NCBI GenBank assembly: GCA_016872175.1
Contig: VHBA01000009.1
Span: 1-57,058, forward strand
From: Sphingomonadales bacterium
GTDB taxonomy: Bacteria > Bacteroidota > Bacteroidia > NS11-12g > UBA955
Reading direction: 5' to 3'
Length of the DNA: 57,058 nucleotides
Shown here: positions 7,957 to 16,101 of the stretch, in pieces
How the letters are laid out: each line of letters starts with the position of its first letter
Numbering within the stretch: position 1 is the first letter of the stretch
Notes under the pieces: generated by a model
Told to the model about the DNA's origin: nothing
What the model saw: the letters and a program-made list of their open reading frames with translations, nothing else
Databases searched by the model: none
Program-made: the position numbers and the translations under genes

Positions 7957-8385
7957 TTAAAAAGGTCTGTTTTGTTTTACCCACTGGGTAATATAATAAA
8001 CGATAGCGGCCATTTCGGTTCCTGGTGGAAACAGCTTGGCAACGCCCAGTTGGTTCAGGTCTTCGGCGTCTTTATCCGGGATAATTCCGCCACCGGTAAG
8101 CAATACATCATTCAAACCTGCCTGCTTCATCAGTTCCAGCACTTTTGGAAAAACCGTGTTATGTGCGCCGGAAAGAATGCTAATACCTATGGCATCCACA
8201 TCTTCCTGCAAAGCTGCCTGCACCACCATTTCGGGGGTTTGTCTCAGTCCCGTATAGATTACTTCCATGCCCGCATCCCTAAGTGCAGAGGCTATCACCT
8301 TGGCGCCGCGGTCATGACCGTCCAGGCCTACTTTGGCTACCAGCACCCTGATGGGTCTTTTGGCGGTGTTAGGGTTCATTGACAT
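7957..8385 (-). CDS. Stand-alone cobalamin-binding domain, methylmalonyl-CoA mutase C-terminal type
   Basis: 142 residues forming only the B12-binding domain of an acyl-CoA mutase. The DxHxxG motif appears as DGHDRG, followed by the SxL segment (ISILSGAH) and the GG motif ([11 protein letters not shown]), which together hold the base-off cobalamin. No catalytic TIM-barrel subunit is encoded nearby, so its partner must be elsewhere, as in the split mcmA1/mcmA2-type or isobutyryl-CoA mutase-type enzymes. ATG 8385 or 8379 could start it. It is upstream of the enoyl-CoA hydratase gene in a probable two-gene unit. Confidence 0.87.
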   Translation of the reverse strand: MSMNPNTAKRPIRVLVAKVGLDGHDRGAKVIASALRDAGMEVIYTGLRQTPEMVVQAALQEDVDAIGISILSGAHNTVFPKVLELMKQAGLNDVLLTGGGIIPDKDAEDLNQLGVAKLFPPGTEMAAIVYYITQWVKQNRPF

Positions 8386-8406
8386 GGCAAAGTTCGTTAA
8401 TATATT

Positions 8407-9090
8407 TCAATCCTGAACACGGGTTGAATCAGAAAGAAATTTTGTTAGTTTTTGGGCGGTGTTCCACAAATTCATCAACACCTTCACCGGGTCTTGTTCT
8501 ATGAAAACCTCAGGTTCCATAAGGTGTTGAATATAGAACTGCGTGTTGTAAACTTCCTTTGGCAGGTTTTTTACAGAAGTAAATTCAGCGGGAATTCTTT
8601 TTTGTGTTGAGCCTAAAATCTCGCCAAAGGTGCTTTTAAACGCTTTTTCTGCCTTGATTTTCTCCCAGGTTTCCGGGTTGCCGGCAATATGCCGGCGTAT
8701 CTGCATCAGTTGATCTTTATCGGGCATATAAAAACCAGCGTAGAAAGCACACTGTTCAGGTCCTGCTTCAAAATAAAAGCCGTCCGGGCCAAGGGATTTC
8801 TTCCCCTCCGGCGAGATAACCGCGCTGCGGTTGAGTTTGTAAGGTGTTTTATCTTTGGAAAACCGGATATCACGGTTTATTCTGAATATGCAATCGCCGG
8901 AGCGCACGGTAATTTCTTTTTTCTGATGTCTTGCAAAAGCCCCAAGCAAATCCACAACCAGTATTTCGAAAGGTTTTTTTACATCCTGCTCGTAACGTGT
9001 GCGGTTTTCGTCAAACCAGCCTTTGCGATTATTGGCAGACAGTTCAATAAAAAACTCAAAAAAGTCAGGTTTTAAGCTGTTTTCATGCAT
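8407..9090 (-). CDS. DUF2461 (TIGR02453) family protein
   Basis: 227 residues matching the DUF2461 family, recognised from FFIELSANNRKGWFDENRTRYEQDVKKPF near the N-terminus and the FRINRDIRFSKDKTPYKLNRSAVIS segment, then GPDGFYFEAGPEQCAFYAGFYMPDKDQL. These soluble proteins are widespread in bacteria and fungi; their biochemical role is unknown. The start overlaps the end of comB by eight bases, so the two are translationally linked. Nothing in the sequence ties it functionally to sulfolactate metabolism. Confidence 0.87.
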   Translation of the reverse strand: MHENSLKPDFFEFFIELSANNRKGWFDENRTRYEQDVKKPFEILVVDLLGAFARHQKKEITVRSGDCIFRINRDIRFSKDKTPYKLNRSAVISPEGKKSLGPDGFYFEAGPEQCAFYAGFYMPDKDQLMQIRRHIAGNPETWEKIKAEKAFKSTFGEILGSTQKRIPAEFTSVKNLPKEVYNTQFYIQHLMEPEVFIEQDPVKVLMNLWNTAQKLTKFLSDSTRVQD

Positions 9091-9802
9091 TGTGGCAGTT
9101 TTGAATGGTTCCGTTTTTAAATTCCGGCAACACGTTCAGTGTGTTGGTTTTTAGGCAGGCGTCCAAATCTGATTCTATGTGCAGGCTTTTGAACCGGTTC
9201 ACATGGCTTGCTTTTTGCAAATATCCGGGTAGGTCGGCTTCTGCCTGTTGATACAAATCCATAGCAGCAAGCGTGGCATCATCGGTTATCGAGAATGTTT
9301 CTGCCAGCAAACAAGCAACCGCCCCTGCAAAGACAGTGTCCTCAAGGTTGAATTTGTCTTTCCATCCTGCACAAAACAACAAAACATCGCTGTTATCTGC
9401 TCGCAAGGTATCGCTTAGGGTTTTTATGTTAAGAAAAGAGCCTACCCATACGTGTTTGGCTGCGCTGCTCATTTGCAGTGCACGCGTGCCGTTGGTGGTG
9501 GTAAGCGCAATTTTTTGTCCACCCACCCTTTCTTTGGTATAGTCCTGTGGGGAATTTCCCAGATCAAAGCCATCTACGGTTTCACCCTGTCTTTCTGCTG
9601 CTGCAATCCATCCCATTTGTTGCATGGATGCTGCTTCTTCGGGTTTGGCCACCGGTAAAATTTCTTTTGCGCCATTGGCAAAGGCCACACAAATGGTAGT
9701 GGTGGCCCGCAAAATATCAATAACCACTACGTTTTTCTGTTCCAACCCCTCTTCGTATAGGTGAAAAAATGCAGGGCTAAGTATGGTTTCTATGGAGGGC
9801 AT
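9083..9802 (-). CDS. comB: 2-phosphosulfolactate phosphatase family protein (ComB)
   Basis: ComB removes phosphate from 2-phosphosulfolactate to give sulfolactate. The 239-residue protein has the family core VVVIDILRATTTICVAFANGA near the N-terminus, then GFDLGNSPQDY, TTTNGTRAL, and LFCAGWKDKFNLEDTVFAG, which carry the conserved Asp, Arg and Glu residues. Known for coenzyme M synthesis in methanogens, it is also common in bacteria that make no coenzyme M. In Bacteroidota a plausible use is supply of sulfonate precursors for sulfonolipids, which is inference. Its ATG overlaps the stop of pth (TAATG). Confidence 0.85.
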   Translation of the reverse strand: MPSIETILSPAFFHLYEEGLEQKNVVVIDILRATTTICVAFANGAKEILPVAKPEEAASMQQMGWIAAAERQGETVDGFDLGNSPQDYTKERVGGQKIALTTTNGTRALQMSSAAKHVWVGSFLNIKTLSDTLRADNSDVLLFCAGWKDKFNLEDTVFAGAVACLLAETFSITDDATLAAMDLYQQAEADLPGYLQKASHVNRFKSLHIESDLDACLKTNTLNVLPEFKNGTIQNCHNA

Positions 9803-10368
9803 TATCCGGCGGCGTTTATGCGCGACATGGCGATGTTTTGCGGTTGGGTTGTATACAAAAGTACAGCATCGGCCGCTTTTGTGGTGGCCGCTTTAATGGT
9901 TTCCTGTTCTTCGGGGTACCACTTGCCCAGCACAAACTCCGATTGACGACCTTTTGGAAAGTCACTTCCTATTCCAAAGCGGAGGCGGGCATAGTTGTTG
10001 GTTCCCAGCGTTTCATTGATGCTTTTCAGTCCATTGTGGCCACCATCGCTTCCATTTAATCGCAGACGCAGCTTACCGGAAGGAAGGGCAAGATCGTCAA
10101 GCAAAACCAACAATTGCGATAGGGGGAGTTTTTCGGCTTGCAGCCAGTATGAAACGGCTTTACCGCTGAGGTTCATGTAGGTGTTGGGTTTTAGCAGAAT
10201 TATGGTTCTGCCCCTTGCAGAAGCTTTGGCAACCCATCCATGCCGTTCCTGCGCCCAGGCCGCATTGTGGCGGGTGGCAAATTCATCAAGCACATCAAAA
10301 CCGATGTTGTGGCGGGTGTGTTGATATTCCTCTCCCGGATTACCCAAGCCAACCACCAGAAATTTCAT
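9802..10368 (-). CDS. pth: Peptidyl-tRNA hydrolase
   Basis: Releases peptides from prematurely dropped peptidyl-tRNA. Seen: VVGLGNPGEEYQHTRHNIGFDVLDEF at the N-terminus with the catalytic His in TRHNIGF, LLKPNTYMNLSGKAV with Asn, VLLDDLALPSGKLRLRLNGSDGGHNGLKSI with the Asp and second His, and RLRFGIG. 188 residues from ATG 10368 (MKFLVVGLGNPG). The open frame continues to 10449, but that would overlap the L,D-transpeptidase gene and adds an unrelated N-terminus. The stop is fused to the comB start as TAATG. Confidence 0.95.
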   Translation of the reverse strand: MKFLVVGLGNPGEEYQHTRHNIGFDVLDEFATRHNAAWAQERHGWVAKASARGRTIILLKPNTYMNLSGKAVSYWLQAEKLPLSQLLVLLDDLALPSGKLRLRLNGSDGGHNGLKSINETLGTNNYARLRFGIGSDFPKGRQSEFVLGKWYPEEQETIKAATTKAADAVLLYTTQPQNIAMSRINAAG

Positions 10369-10376
10369 GCGGGATT

Positions 10377-11171
10377 TTAGTGGTTCGGGTCGTTGATGTG
10401 GTAGTTTTGGGGAAACACGATATTGTATTTTCCCTGCTGGTCTACCCAATAACCGGGGGCAATTTTTCGGTCGCGGAAAAACGCATAAGCCTCTTCAAGG
10501 TTTTCCCAAAACTTAATTAATTGGGGTTTGTGACCGTAGGTCGTCTTCAGGCGTGCCCAGTTTTTATTGTTGAAGTTACAGGGGAATATATCAATCGGAA
10601 TTTTGGCTTTGGAGCCCTGATAGTTTTGAGAAAGAATAGTTACCCAATAAATTTCATCGATGAGGCTGTCGGTCATAGGCAAACACCCAACGCTGGCGCA
10701 TCCCCCGTGAATGTAAATCTCGTTTCCGGGATTGCTTTTATCTGCAAAAACTAGATCGCTTTCATTGGGGTAAGCCACTTTCATGCTTAGGCGGTAATTG
10801 CTGTGGGGGTTAAATTTCTCAATATAGTAAAGCCCTTCTGGAACCTGAAGATCGCCAAATCTTCTTTTTGGGCCCAGGTCGCCGCTGCTTTGGCATATCG
10901 AGTAGGTTTTTATTTTTTTATAATTTCTGCTGCTGCTGTCTGTGGCCCATAACTCAAGCTGGTCCTCCATTTTGAAGGCCCTCCAGTAAATATATTTCGG
11001 GGTTTCTGATAGTCCGCTGTCGCGGAACATTTTTCGGATTCTTGCTTCTGTTCTCGCTTTGGCAACCCGAACCCGTTCAAAGTTTAACTGCTGTTCGGCT
11101 ACCGATTGTGCCTGCAGGCTTGCTGAGGCCAAAATTGCCACAAGGCCTGTTACAAAGGTTAATTTGCGCAT
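10377..11171 (-). CDS. L,D-transpeptidase family protein (YkuD fold, YafK-like)
   Basis: 264-residue exported protein with a signal peptide (cleavage near SLQA-QS). The YkuD catalytic signature is clear: IYIHGGCASVGCLPMTD, giving HxxxxxxxGC with the nucleophilic Cys, preceded by FGDLQVPEGLYYIEKFNPHS. The arrangement resembles the E. coli YafK/DpaA group, which cuts Braun lipoprotein from peptidoglycan, more than cross-linking enzymes; which reaction occurs here is not decidable. A TAAATTTG box lies at 11180-11187 (minus strand), eight bases before the ATG and overlapping the end of the permease gene, so it likely has its own promoter. Eight bases separate it from pth. Confidence 0.88.
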   Translation of the reverse strand: MRKLTFVTGLVAILASASLQAQSVAEQQLNFERVRVAKARTEARIRKMFRDSGLSETPKYIYWRAFKMEDQLELWATDSSSRNYKKIKTYSICQSSGDLGPKRRFGDLQVPEGLYYIEKFNPHSNYRLSMKVAYPNESDLVFADKSNPGNEIYIHGGCASVGCLPMTDSLIDEIYWVTILSQNYQGSKAKIPIDIFPCNFNNKNWARLKTTYGHKPQLIKFWENLEEAYAFFRDRKIAPGYWVDQQGKYNIVFPQNYHINDPNH

Positions 11172-11184
11172 GTTGATTGCAAAT

Positions 11185-12378
11185 TTACAGGGATTGCACA
11201 GATTTTAGCGCCGGATATATTGCACTGCTTATCCCCAATAATCCGCAAAGACCTAAAATAAAAACAAAATCTGTGGCTTTTAGCACTACCGGATAAACGG
11301 CGGAAATAGTGCTTTGCGTGGTAATAATTCCGAATTTTTGTTGCGCCAGCACCAAAATTAAACCCAAAAGCAATCCGGCAAATGTGCCAGCCATAGCCAC
11401 CAGGAGGCCTTCTCTGAAAAACACCGCCTGTATGCTTTTAAGACGCATGCCTATATGGCTGAGCAGTTTTATATCGTTCTTTTTTTCCAACACCAACATG
11501 CTTAGTGAGCCCAGCAGGTTAAAGCTGATGAGCAACAGCACAAATGCCATCAATGAAAAAGAAACCCATTTTTCGGTGTTAAACATTTTATACACCGCCC
11601 GGTTTTGTTCATATCGGTTCAAAACTATCATTTCCGAACCTGCAATTTTTTGAATGCCTTTTTTTATTTGACCGGCATCTGCCCCTTGCTTTACTTTAAT
11701 TTCAATGGCGCTGGCAAAACCATCTCGCTCAAAAAGTTCCTGTGCAAATGCTATCGGTACCGCAATGAGTTTGTTGTCTTGTTCTTCCCCTGCCCTGATT
11801 ACAGCAGAAACCCCAATGTTGTCTTCATTCATTTCCATTTGAGCAACCCCCACACTTTCTCTCCGAGGTGCCATAATGGTGATGGCGTTATTGCTGTTGT
11901 TTACTGCCAGTTTATATACCAATCCTTCGGCCAGCCAGGCGAAGGGTGTTCTGTTTTTGTTTTCAAAAACCGGGGTACCCGCAACCAGCAAAGAGTCTGT
12001 TTTAACCACAGATGGCCATGTTTTGTCTACCCCTTTAACCGTTGCCACCACCTGGTTGTCTCCATATTGCAAAATGGCATTTTCCTCCAGTACGAGTGCT
12101 GTTTTTTCAACTCCGGTTATTCCGGCAATGGCCTGCATTTTCTTGTTGTCAATGCTAAAAACCTTACCTGATGCGGGTTGGGCTTTCAGGTCGGGGTAAT
12201 AGTTCTCGTACGTTTTAAAAATAATTCTTTCAAAACCGTTCAGTGCACTCAGTAAAACCAGCAAGGCAAAGGATCCCACGGCATAACCCAACACCGATAT
12301 TCCTGAAATAATATTTACTGCCGAGGTGTTTTTTCCCGAGAAAAAATAGCGGCGCGCTATAAACCGAGAGAGGTTCAC
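11185..12378 (-). CDS. ABC transporter permease, LolC/LolE-like (FtsX family)
   Basis: 397-residue inner-membrane protein with the MacB/FtsX topology: one N-terminal helix (about residues 22-48), a long periplasmic MacB_PCD-type domain (about 50-270), and three C-terminal helices (about 275-295, 325-350, 365-390). The N-terminus MNLSRFIARRYFFSGKNTSAVNIISGIS is the classic LolC/E start, with RYF and NIIS. In Bacteroidota such proteins pair with an unlinked LolD ATPase to release lipoproteins for the outer membrane. It follows rbfA by nine bases, an arrangement common in the phylum. Confidence 0.88.
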   Translation of the reverse strand: MNLSRFIARRYFFSGKNTSAVNIISGISVLGYAVGSFALLVLLSALNGFERIIFKTYENYYPDLKAQPASGKVFSIDNKKMQAIAGITGVEKTALVLEENAILQYGDNQVVATVKGVDKTWPSVVKTDSLLVAGTPVFENKNRTPFAWLAEGLVYKLAVNNSNNAITIMAPRRESVGVAQMEMNEDNIGVSAVIRAGEEQDNKLIAVPIAFAQELFERDGFASAIEIKVKQGADAGQIKKGIQKIAGSEMIVLNRYEQNRAVYKMFNTEKWVSFSLMAFVLLLISFNLLGSLSMLVLEKKNDIKLLSHIGMRLKSIQAVFFREGLLVAMAGTFAGLLLGLILVLAQQKFGIITTQSTISAVYPVVLKATDFVFILGLCGLLGISSAIYPALKSVQSL

Positions 12379-12387
12379 TAAGGTTGT

Positions 12388-12732
12388 TTAGCTTTTTTTA
12401 ATAGAATCCAGCAACTGGTCAATTTTAGCCGCGTATTCCTGGCTTTCATCTTCGTAAAAGTGCAGTTCTGGCACTTTTTTAACCTGGTTTTTTACTTTTT
12501 TGGCGATTTCCATGCGAATCTCGCGGGCATTGAGCTCAATCGCCTCAAGCACTTTGGCTTTTTGGGATGTATTAAAAAGGCTCAGGTACACTTTTGCCGA
12601 AGACAAATCAGGGCTGACGGTGACTCCGGAAATGGTTACAAATTGCCCTGCGACCCAATCTTTATGAAGAAGAAAGATATCGCCCAGGTCTTTCTGGAGT
12701 TGCTTTGAAAATTTTTCCTGTCTGAGTCCCAT
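12388..12732 (-). CDS. rbfA: Ribosome-binding factor A
   Basis: A 114-residue KH-like protein that helps mature the 5' end of 16S rRNA in the 30S subunit. Seen: QEKFSKQLQKDLGDIF at the N-terminus, VTISGVTVSPDLSSAKVYLSLF in the middle and KVPELHFYEDESQEYAAKIDQLLDSI at the C-terminus, the family pattern RxxPxLxFxxDxS...I..LL. Its -7 box (12737-12744) ends exactly four bases before the ATG, so the mRNA is predicted to be leaderless. Confidence 0.93.
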   Translation of the reverse strand: MGLRQEKFSKQLQKDLGDIFLLHKDWVAGQFVTISGVTVSPDLSSAKVYLSLFNTSQKAKVLEAIELNAREIRMEIAKKVKNQVKKVPELHFYEDESQEYAAKIDQLLDSIKKS

Positions 12733-12736
12733 AATG

Positions 12737-12744
12737 CAAAGTTA
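12737..12744 (-). promoter_or_regulatory. -7 element of rbfA, leaderless arrangement
   Basis: TAACTTTG on the minus strand, four bases (CATT) before the ATG at 12732. Confidence 0.65.
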
Positions 12745-12789
12745 CGGACTATAATAAATTACAGGCCCCTAATTATTAGAAAACTATTT

Positions 12790-13218
12790 TCATTGTGTTT
12801 TTACAAAATACCCAATCGCCAGTTCGTAGCTTTTCATACCCAAACCACTGATAACGCCCAGGCATTTGCCCAACAAAAGATCCGTGTGGCGCTCCGGCTC
12901 GCGGGAGAGCGGATTGCTCATGTGTACGGCAATTACGGGAGTAGAAATCGATGCCACCGCATCAGCAATGGCAATGCTGGTGTGGGTGTAGGCTCCGGCG
13001 TTTAAAACGATGCCCAAGCAATTCGTGTCTTTTGCGGCTTTTTGCAGCTCGTTAATAATTTCACCTTCCACGTTGGATTGGTAATATTCAATGTTTGTGG
13101 AGGGAAATTGGGATTGAACAGCAGGGAGCCATGTATCAAAGCTTTCGGTACCATAGATATGGGGCTCACGGGTGCCTGTGAGGTTTAGGTTGGGCCCGTT
13201 TATAACGAAAATCTTCAT
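12790..13218 (-). CDS. aroQ: Type II 3-dehydroquinate dehydratase
   Basis: Converts 3-dehydroquinate to 3-dehydroshikimate in the shikimate pathway. 142 residues. Seen: INGPNLNLTGTREPHIYG with the catalytic Tyr, QSNVEGEIINELQKA, GIVLNAGAYTHTSIAIADAV, and VIAVHMSNPLSREPERH with the catalytic His, all in the canonical order. The protein forms dodecamers in known cases. Together with the DAHP synthase at the left end of the window it serves aromatic amino acid synthesis, but the two genes are not linked in an operon. Promoter at 13223-13230. Confidence 0.95.
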   Translation of the reverse strand: MKIFVINGPNLNLTGTREPHIYGTESFDTWLPAVQSQFPSTNIEYYQSNVEGEIINELQKAAKDTNCLGIVLNAGAYTHTSIAIADAVASISTPVIAVHMSNPLSREPERHTDLLLGKCLGVISGLGMKSYELAIGYFVKTQ

Positions 13219-13222
13219 GCTG

Positions 13223-13230
13223 CAAAGCTA
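13223..13230 (-). promoter_or_regulatory. -7 element of aroQ, leaderless arrangement
   Basis: TAGCTTTG on the minus strand, four bases (CAGC) before the ATG at 13218. Confidence 0.65.
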
Positions 13231-13269
13231 TAACCCACTTAACCAATAAAAAAGGAATGAAATCAATAC

Positions 13270-13277
13270 TACCTTTG
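13270..13277 (+). promoter_or_regulatory. -7 element of the SDR epimerase gene
   Basis: TACCTTTG ends eight bases before ATG 13286. No clear -33 TTTG. Confidence 0.55.
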
Positions 13278-13285
13278 TTTGTTGT

Positions 13286-14305
13286 ATGCAAAACACGCCA
13301 ACACGCGCTTTGGTTACAGGGGCCTCCGGGTTTGTGGGGGCGCACCTGGTGTATGCGCTGCTGGAAAAAGAATGTGTTGTTTCGGCGCTAATACGCAGTA
13401 AAAAAATTTTGTCTGCATTCAATGCGCTATCGGGGTTGTATCCAAATATTGACACATCCCAAATATCCTGGATAGAAGGAGATTTACTAGAGCCTGAAAT
13501 ATGGATGGAGCATCTAAAGGCTGTTGATGTAGTGTTCCATGCGGCGGCTGTGGTGTCTTTCTCGCCGAAAAACAGGCAAACCATGATGGAAACCAATGTG
13601 CAGGGTACCGCAAATGTGGTAAATGCCTGCCTGAAGCATGGTCACAAACCTTTGATTTATGTGTCTTCGGTGGCAGCACTGGGGCGTTCAGAAGACACAG
13701 TGGTGGTAACCGAAAACACCACCTGGAAAGATACAGACCACAACACACACTATGCTATCAGCAAGCACCAGGCAGAACAAGAGGTTTGGCGAGGAATGGA
13801 GGAGGGGTTGCGTGTGGCAATAGTTTGTCCGGGTATTATTATTGGCCCGTGGGCAAATCCAACCGGTTCAGGGCAAATCCCGGCGCTGGTGAAGAAAAAA
13901 CTTCCTTTTTATCCTGTTGGAGAAAATGGTTTTGTAGGGGTGCGCGATGTGGTTGCTATGATGGTTGCGCTGTATGAATCACAACAGTTTGGTAATCGTT
14001 TTCTTTGTGTGGCAGAAAACTCAAGCTATAAAAATGTCCTTACACTTTTTGCTGAGGGTTTTGGCGTCCCAAAGCCGTATATTGCCATTAAAGGATTCTT
14101 GCTGCGTTTTTTAATTGTTGCAGCTCGCTTATTTGAGCTGCTGCGGTTGCCTTTTCCATTTCCTTCGCAAGGTTTAAAAAGCACTGCCTTAATAACCCGC
14201 TATACAACTGCTAACAAGGTTGTTTCGTTTGGGTACGCTCCTTTAAAGAATACAGTAAAAGAAACTTGTGATGCATACAACATCCTGCGAGCCGATTGTG
14301 TCTAA
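13286..14305 (+). CDS. NAD(P)-dependent epimerase/dehydratase (extended SDR)
   Basis: 339 residues. The N-terminal Rossmann motif TGASGFVGAHL (GxxGxxG) binds NAD(P), followed by GDLLEPEIW, DVVFHAAAVVSF, NVQGTANVVNACL, YVSSVAALG and the catalytic pair YAISKHQAE (YxxxK), then CPGIIIGPW. This is the extended-SDR layout seen in 3-beta-hydroxysteroid dehydrogenase, dihydroflavonol reductase and nucleotide-sugar epimerase relatives; the substrate is not evident. Monocistronic between divergent aroQ and the outer-membrane protein gene. Confidence 0.85.
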   Translation: MQNTPTRALVTGASGFVGAHLVYALLEKECVVSALIRSKKILSAFNALSGLYPNIDTSQISWIEGDLLEPEIWMEHLKAVDVVFHAAAVVSFSPKNRQTMMETNVQGTANVVNACLKHGHKPLIYVSSVAALGRSEDTVVVTENTTWKDTDHNTHYAISKHQAEQEVWRGMEEGLRVAIVCPGIIIGPWANPTGSGQIPALVKKKLPFYPVGENGFVGVRDVVAMMVALYESQQFGNRFLCVAENSSYKNVLTLFAEGFGVPKPYIAIKGFLLRFLIVAARLFELLRLPFPFPSQGLKSTALITRYTTANKVVSFGYAPLKNTVKETCDAYNILRADCV

Positions 14306-14324
14306 TTATTAAAACATTAAGGTT

Positions 14325-14353
14325 TTTGATTGTTTTACTTTTTGTTATGTTTG
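14325..14353 (+). promoter_or_regulatory. Promoter of the DUF6089 protein gene
   Basis: TTTG at 14325-14328, a 17-base spacer, and TATGTTTG at 14346-14353. The leader to ATG 14370 would be about 10-16 bases. Confidence 0.55.
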
Positions 14354-14369
14354 TTGTGTTTTTGCTACA

Positions 14370-15257
14370 ATGGGTCGCTATATAATTGTTTTACTGTTGT
14401 TGATGTTGATGGGTGTCTATTTCCCATTAAATGCACAGCGTCCCAAGCTTTATCAGCATTTCAACCTGGGCAATTCTATGTTTTTGGGGGATTTGGGCGG
14501 ACGCCCGACCATTGGCACAAACGGGCCTCAGGATTTGAACCTGCAGACCATGCGTTACAGTATTGGCACCGGTTTGAAACTGGCTTTTAGTCCCGGGGTT
14601 GCTTTAAAAACCAACCTCACATATGCCAGGGTTGCGGGCAATGATAAATTCACACTAAACAGAGAACGGGGTATGCGAAATCTAAATTTCTTTTCTCCTA
14701 TTGTAAACACATCCTTGATGCTGGAGTTATCTCCGGGGGAATCCAAGCGCTTGTATATGTTTGCCGGTGCCGGTTTTTTTTATTACGAACCCAAAACACG
14801 CCTGGGCGGAACAAAATATCGCTTGCGTGATTATGGCACAGAAGGTCAATATTTTATTCCCGGCAAAGAACCATACAGGCCTACTGCGGTTATATTCCCA
14901 TTTGGATTGGGCTATAAAATAAAAGACGGTGGCCGGGGTGGCGCTTCTTTGTCTATTGAATATGTGATGAACAAAAGCACCACAGACTATATCGACGACG
15001 TGAGCACAAACTACGTGGACAAAACCACACTCGCCAATAGAAACGGGGCTGTGGCTGTTCAACTTATGGACCGCAGCGTTTCTAATATTCCGGGGTTTGG
15101 TGGTGTGGGGGCAATACGGGGCGACCCCCGTGATATGGATAACTTCTCTTTTCTGCAGGTTGTGTACTCCGCCCCCTTGGGCAAAGCCCGCGGTTCCGGT
15201 TTTGGTGGAAAAAAATATCGCAGAAGACCCAATACCCGCTGCCCGGATCGTTTTTAA
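14370..15257 (+). CDS. DUF6089-like outer membrane beta-barrel protein
   Basis: 295 residues. The N-terminal signal peptide (MGRYIIVLLLLMLMGVYFPLNAQ, cleavage after NAQ) is followed by alternating amphipathic strands typical of a small outer-membrane barrel: SIGTGLKLAFSPGVALKTNLTYARV, LYMFAGAGFFYYEP, and SLSIEYVMNKSTTDYIDDVSTNYVD. The TDYxDDVS segment is characteristic of the DUF6089/PorT-like proteins of Bacteroidota. The C-terminus is basic (GGKKYRRRPNTRCPDRF), an unusual tail after a barrel. Function unknown. Confidence 0.78.
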   Translation: MGRYIIVLLLLMLMGVYFPLNAQRPKLYQHFNLGNSMFLGDLGGRPTIGTNGPQDLNLQTMRYSIGTGLKLAFSPGVALKTNLTYARVAGNDKFTLNRERGMRNLNFFSPIVNTSLMLELSPGESKRLYMFAGAGFFYYEPKTRLGGTKYRLRDYGTEGQYFIPGKEPYRPTAVIFPFGLGYKIKDGGRGGASLSIEYVMNKSTTDYIDDVSTNYVDKTTLANRNGAVAVQLMDRSVSNIPGFGGVGAIRGDPRDMDNFSFLQVVYSAPLGKARGSGFGGKKYRRRPNTRCPDRF

Positions 15258-15272
15258 AACGTTGGGTTGTTG

Positions 15273-15280
15273 TACCTTTG
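15273..15280 (+). promoter_or_regulatory. -7 element of purQ, leaderless arrangement
   Basis: TACCTTTG ends four bases (TATT) before ATG 15285, and this placement decides the start against the longer frame opening at 15267. Confidence 0.65.
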
Positions 15281-15284
15281 TATT

Positions 15285-15977
15285 ATGAAATGCGGTGTTG
15301 TTGTTTTTCCCGGATCTAACTGCGACCATGACCTTATGGTGGTGCTTAAAACCCTTACAGGCGAAGACCCTGTGAAACTCTGGCACCAAAACACTTCGCT
15401 TGAAGGTTGCACACATATATTTCTTCCCGGTGGATTTTCTTACGGTGACTATTTAAGAAGTGGCGCTATTGCCAAGCTTTCGCCTGTTATGCAAGGGGTT
15501 TCCAACCATGCCGCAAATGGCGGTTTTGTAATGGGAATTTGCAATGGTTTTCAGATTTTGTGTGAAAGCGGTCTTTTACCCGGCGCGTTGCTGAGAAACA
15601 CCAATATGAAGTTTGTTTGTAAAAACGTGCATCTGACACCCGGAAACACCCAAACCACCGTAACATCAACCCTTTCAAGCAATAGTGTTATCACGGTACC
15701 TATAGCCCATGGTGAAGGTTGCTTTTATGCAGATGAAGAAACTTTGGCCGAGATTGAAAAAAACAGGCAGGTTACCTTCCGCTATTGCGACGAGCGAGAA
15801 AATGTTTCTCCGGAAAGCAATCCGAATGGTTCTTTGAACAATATTGCCGGAGTTTGCAATGCTGGTTTTAATGTGTTTGGCATGATGCCTCATCCGGAAC
15901 GCTGCGCTTCGGAAAGCTTGTTTAACACAGACGGAAAAGCCTTGTTTGAGTCAATTCTCTCCCTAGCGACCGCCTAG
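15285..15977 (+). CDS. purQ: Phosphoribosylformylglycinamidine synthase subunit PurQ
   Basis: Glutaminase subunit that supplies ammonia for conversion of FGAR to FGAM in purine synthesis. Seen: VVVFPGSNCDHDL at the N-terminus, LPGGFSYGDYLRSGAIA, the nucleophile elbow MGICNGFQILCESGLLPGAL with catalytic Cys, and the C-terminal MMPHPERC carrying the catalytic His and Glu. 230 residues, standard for the stand-alone small subunit; purL and purS are not in the window. Confidence 0.95.
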   Translation: MKCGVVVFPGSNCDHDLMVVLKTLTGEDPVKLWHQNTSLEGCTHIFLPGGFSYGDYLRSGAIAKLSPVMQGVSNHAANGGFVMGICNGFQILCESGLLPGALLRNTNMKFVCKNVHLTPGNTQTTVTSTLSSNSVITVPIAHGEGCFYADEETLAEIEKNRQVTFRYCDERENVSPESNPNGSLNNIAGVCNAGFNVFGMMPHPERCASESLFNTDGKALFESILSLATA

Positions 15978-16062
15978 TTTTTTGTTTATCTCCGATTTTT
16001 GTCATTTCGTCGTTTTGCAAACAACTTTTTAGGGGTTAGCGGTGTCTTTACTGTACAATAAG

Positions 16063-16084
16063 TTATAACCGATTGCGGTTATAA
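16063..16084. other. Perfect hairpin just upstream of a small ORF
   Basis: TTATAACCG and CGGTTATAA form a perfect 9-bp inverted repeat around the tetraloop ATTG. It is not followed by a T-run on either strand, so it is not a classical terminator. It ends seven bases before the AGGAGG of the small ORF at 16102 and could be a leader structure or an operator. Confidence 0.6.
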
Positions 16085-16090
16085 TAAAAA

Positions 16091-16096
16091 AGGAGG
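16091..16096 (+). promoter_or_regulatory. Shine-Dalgarno sequence, unusual here
   Basis: AGGAGG, five bases before ATG 16102. No other recognised gene in the window has such a complete anti-SD complement; Bacteroidota genes generally lack them. Confidence 0.6.
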
Positions 16097-16101
16097 ACCA
16101 C

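Noticed and set aside
16063-16084. Hairpin as the intrinsic terminator of purQ or prfA
   Set aside because: The stem is AT-rich at its base and no T-tract follows on either strand, so it is kept only as an unexplained structure.
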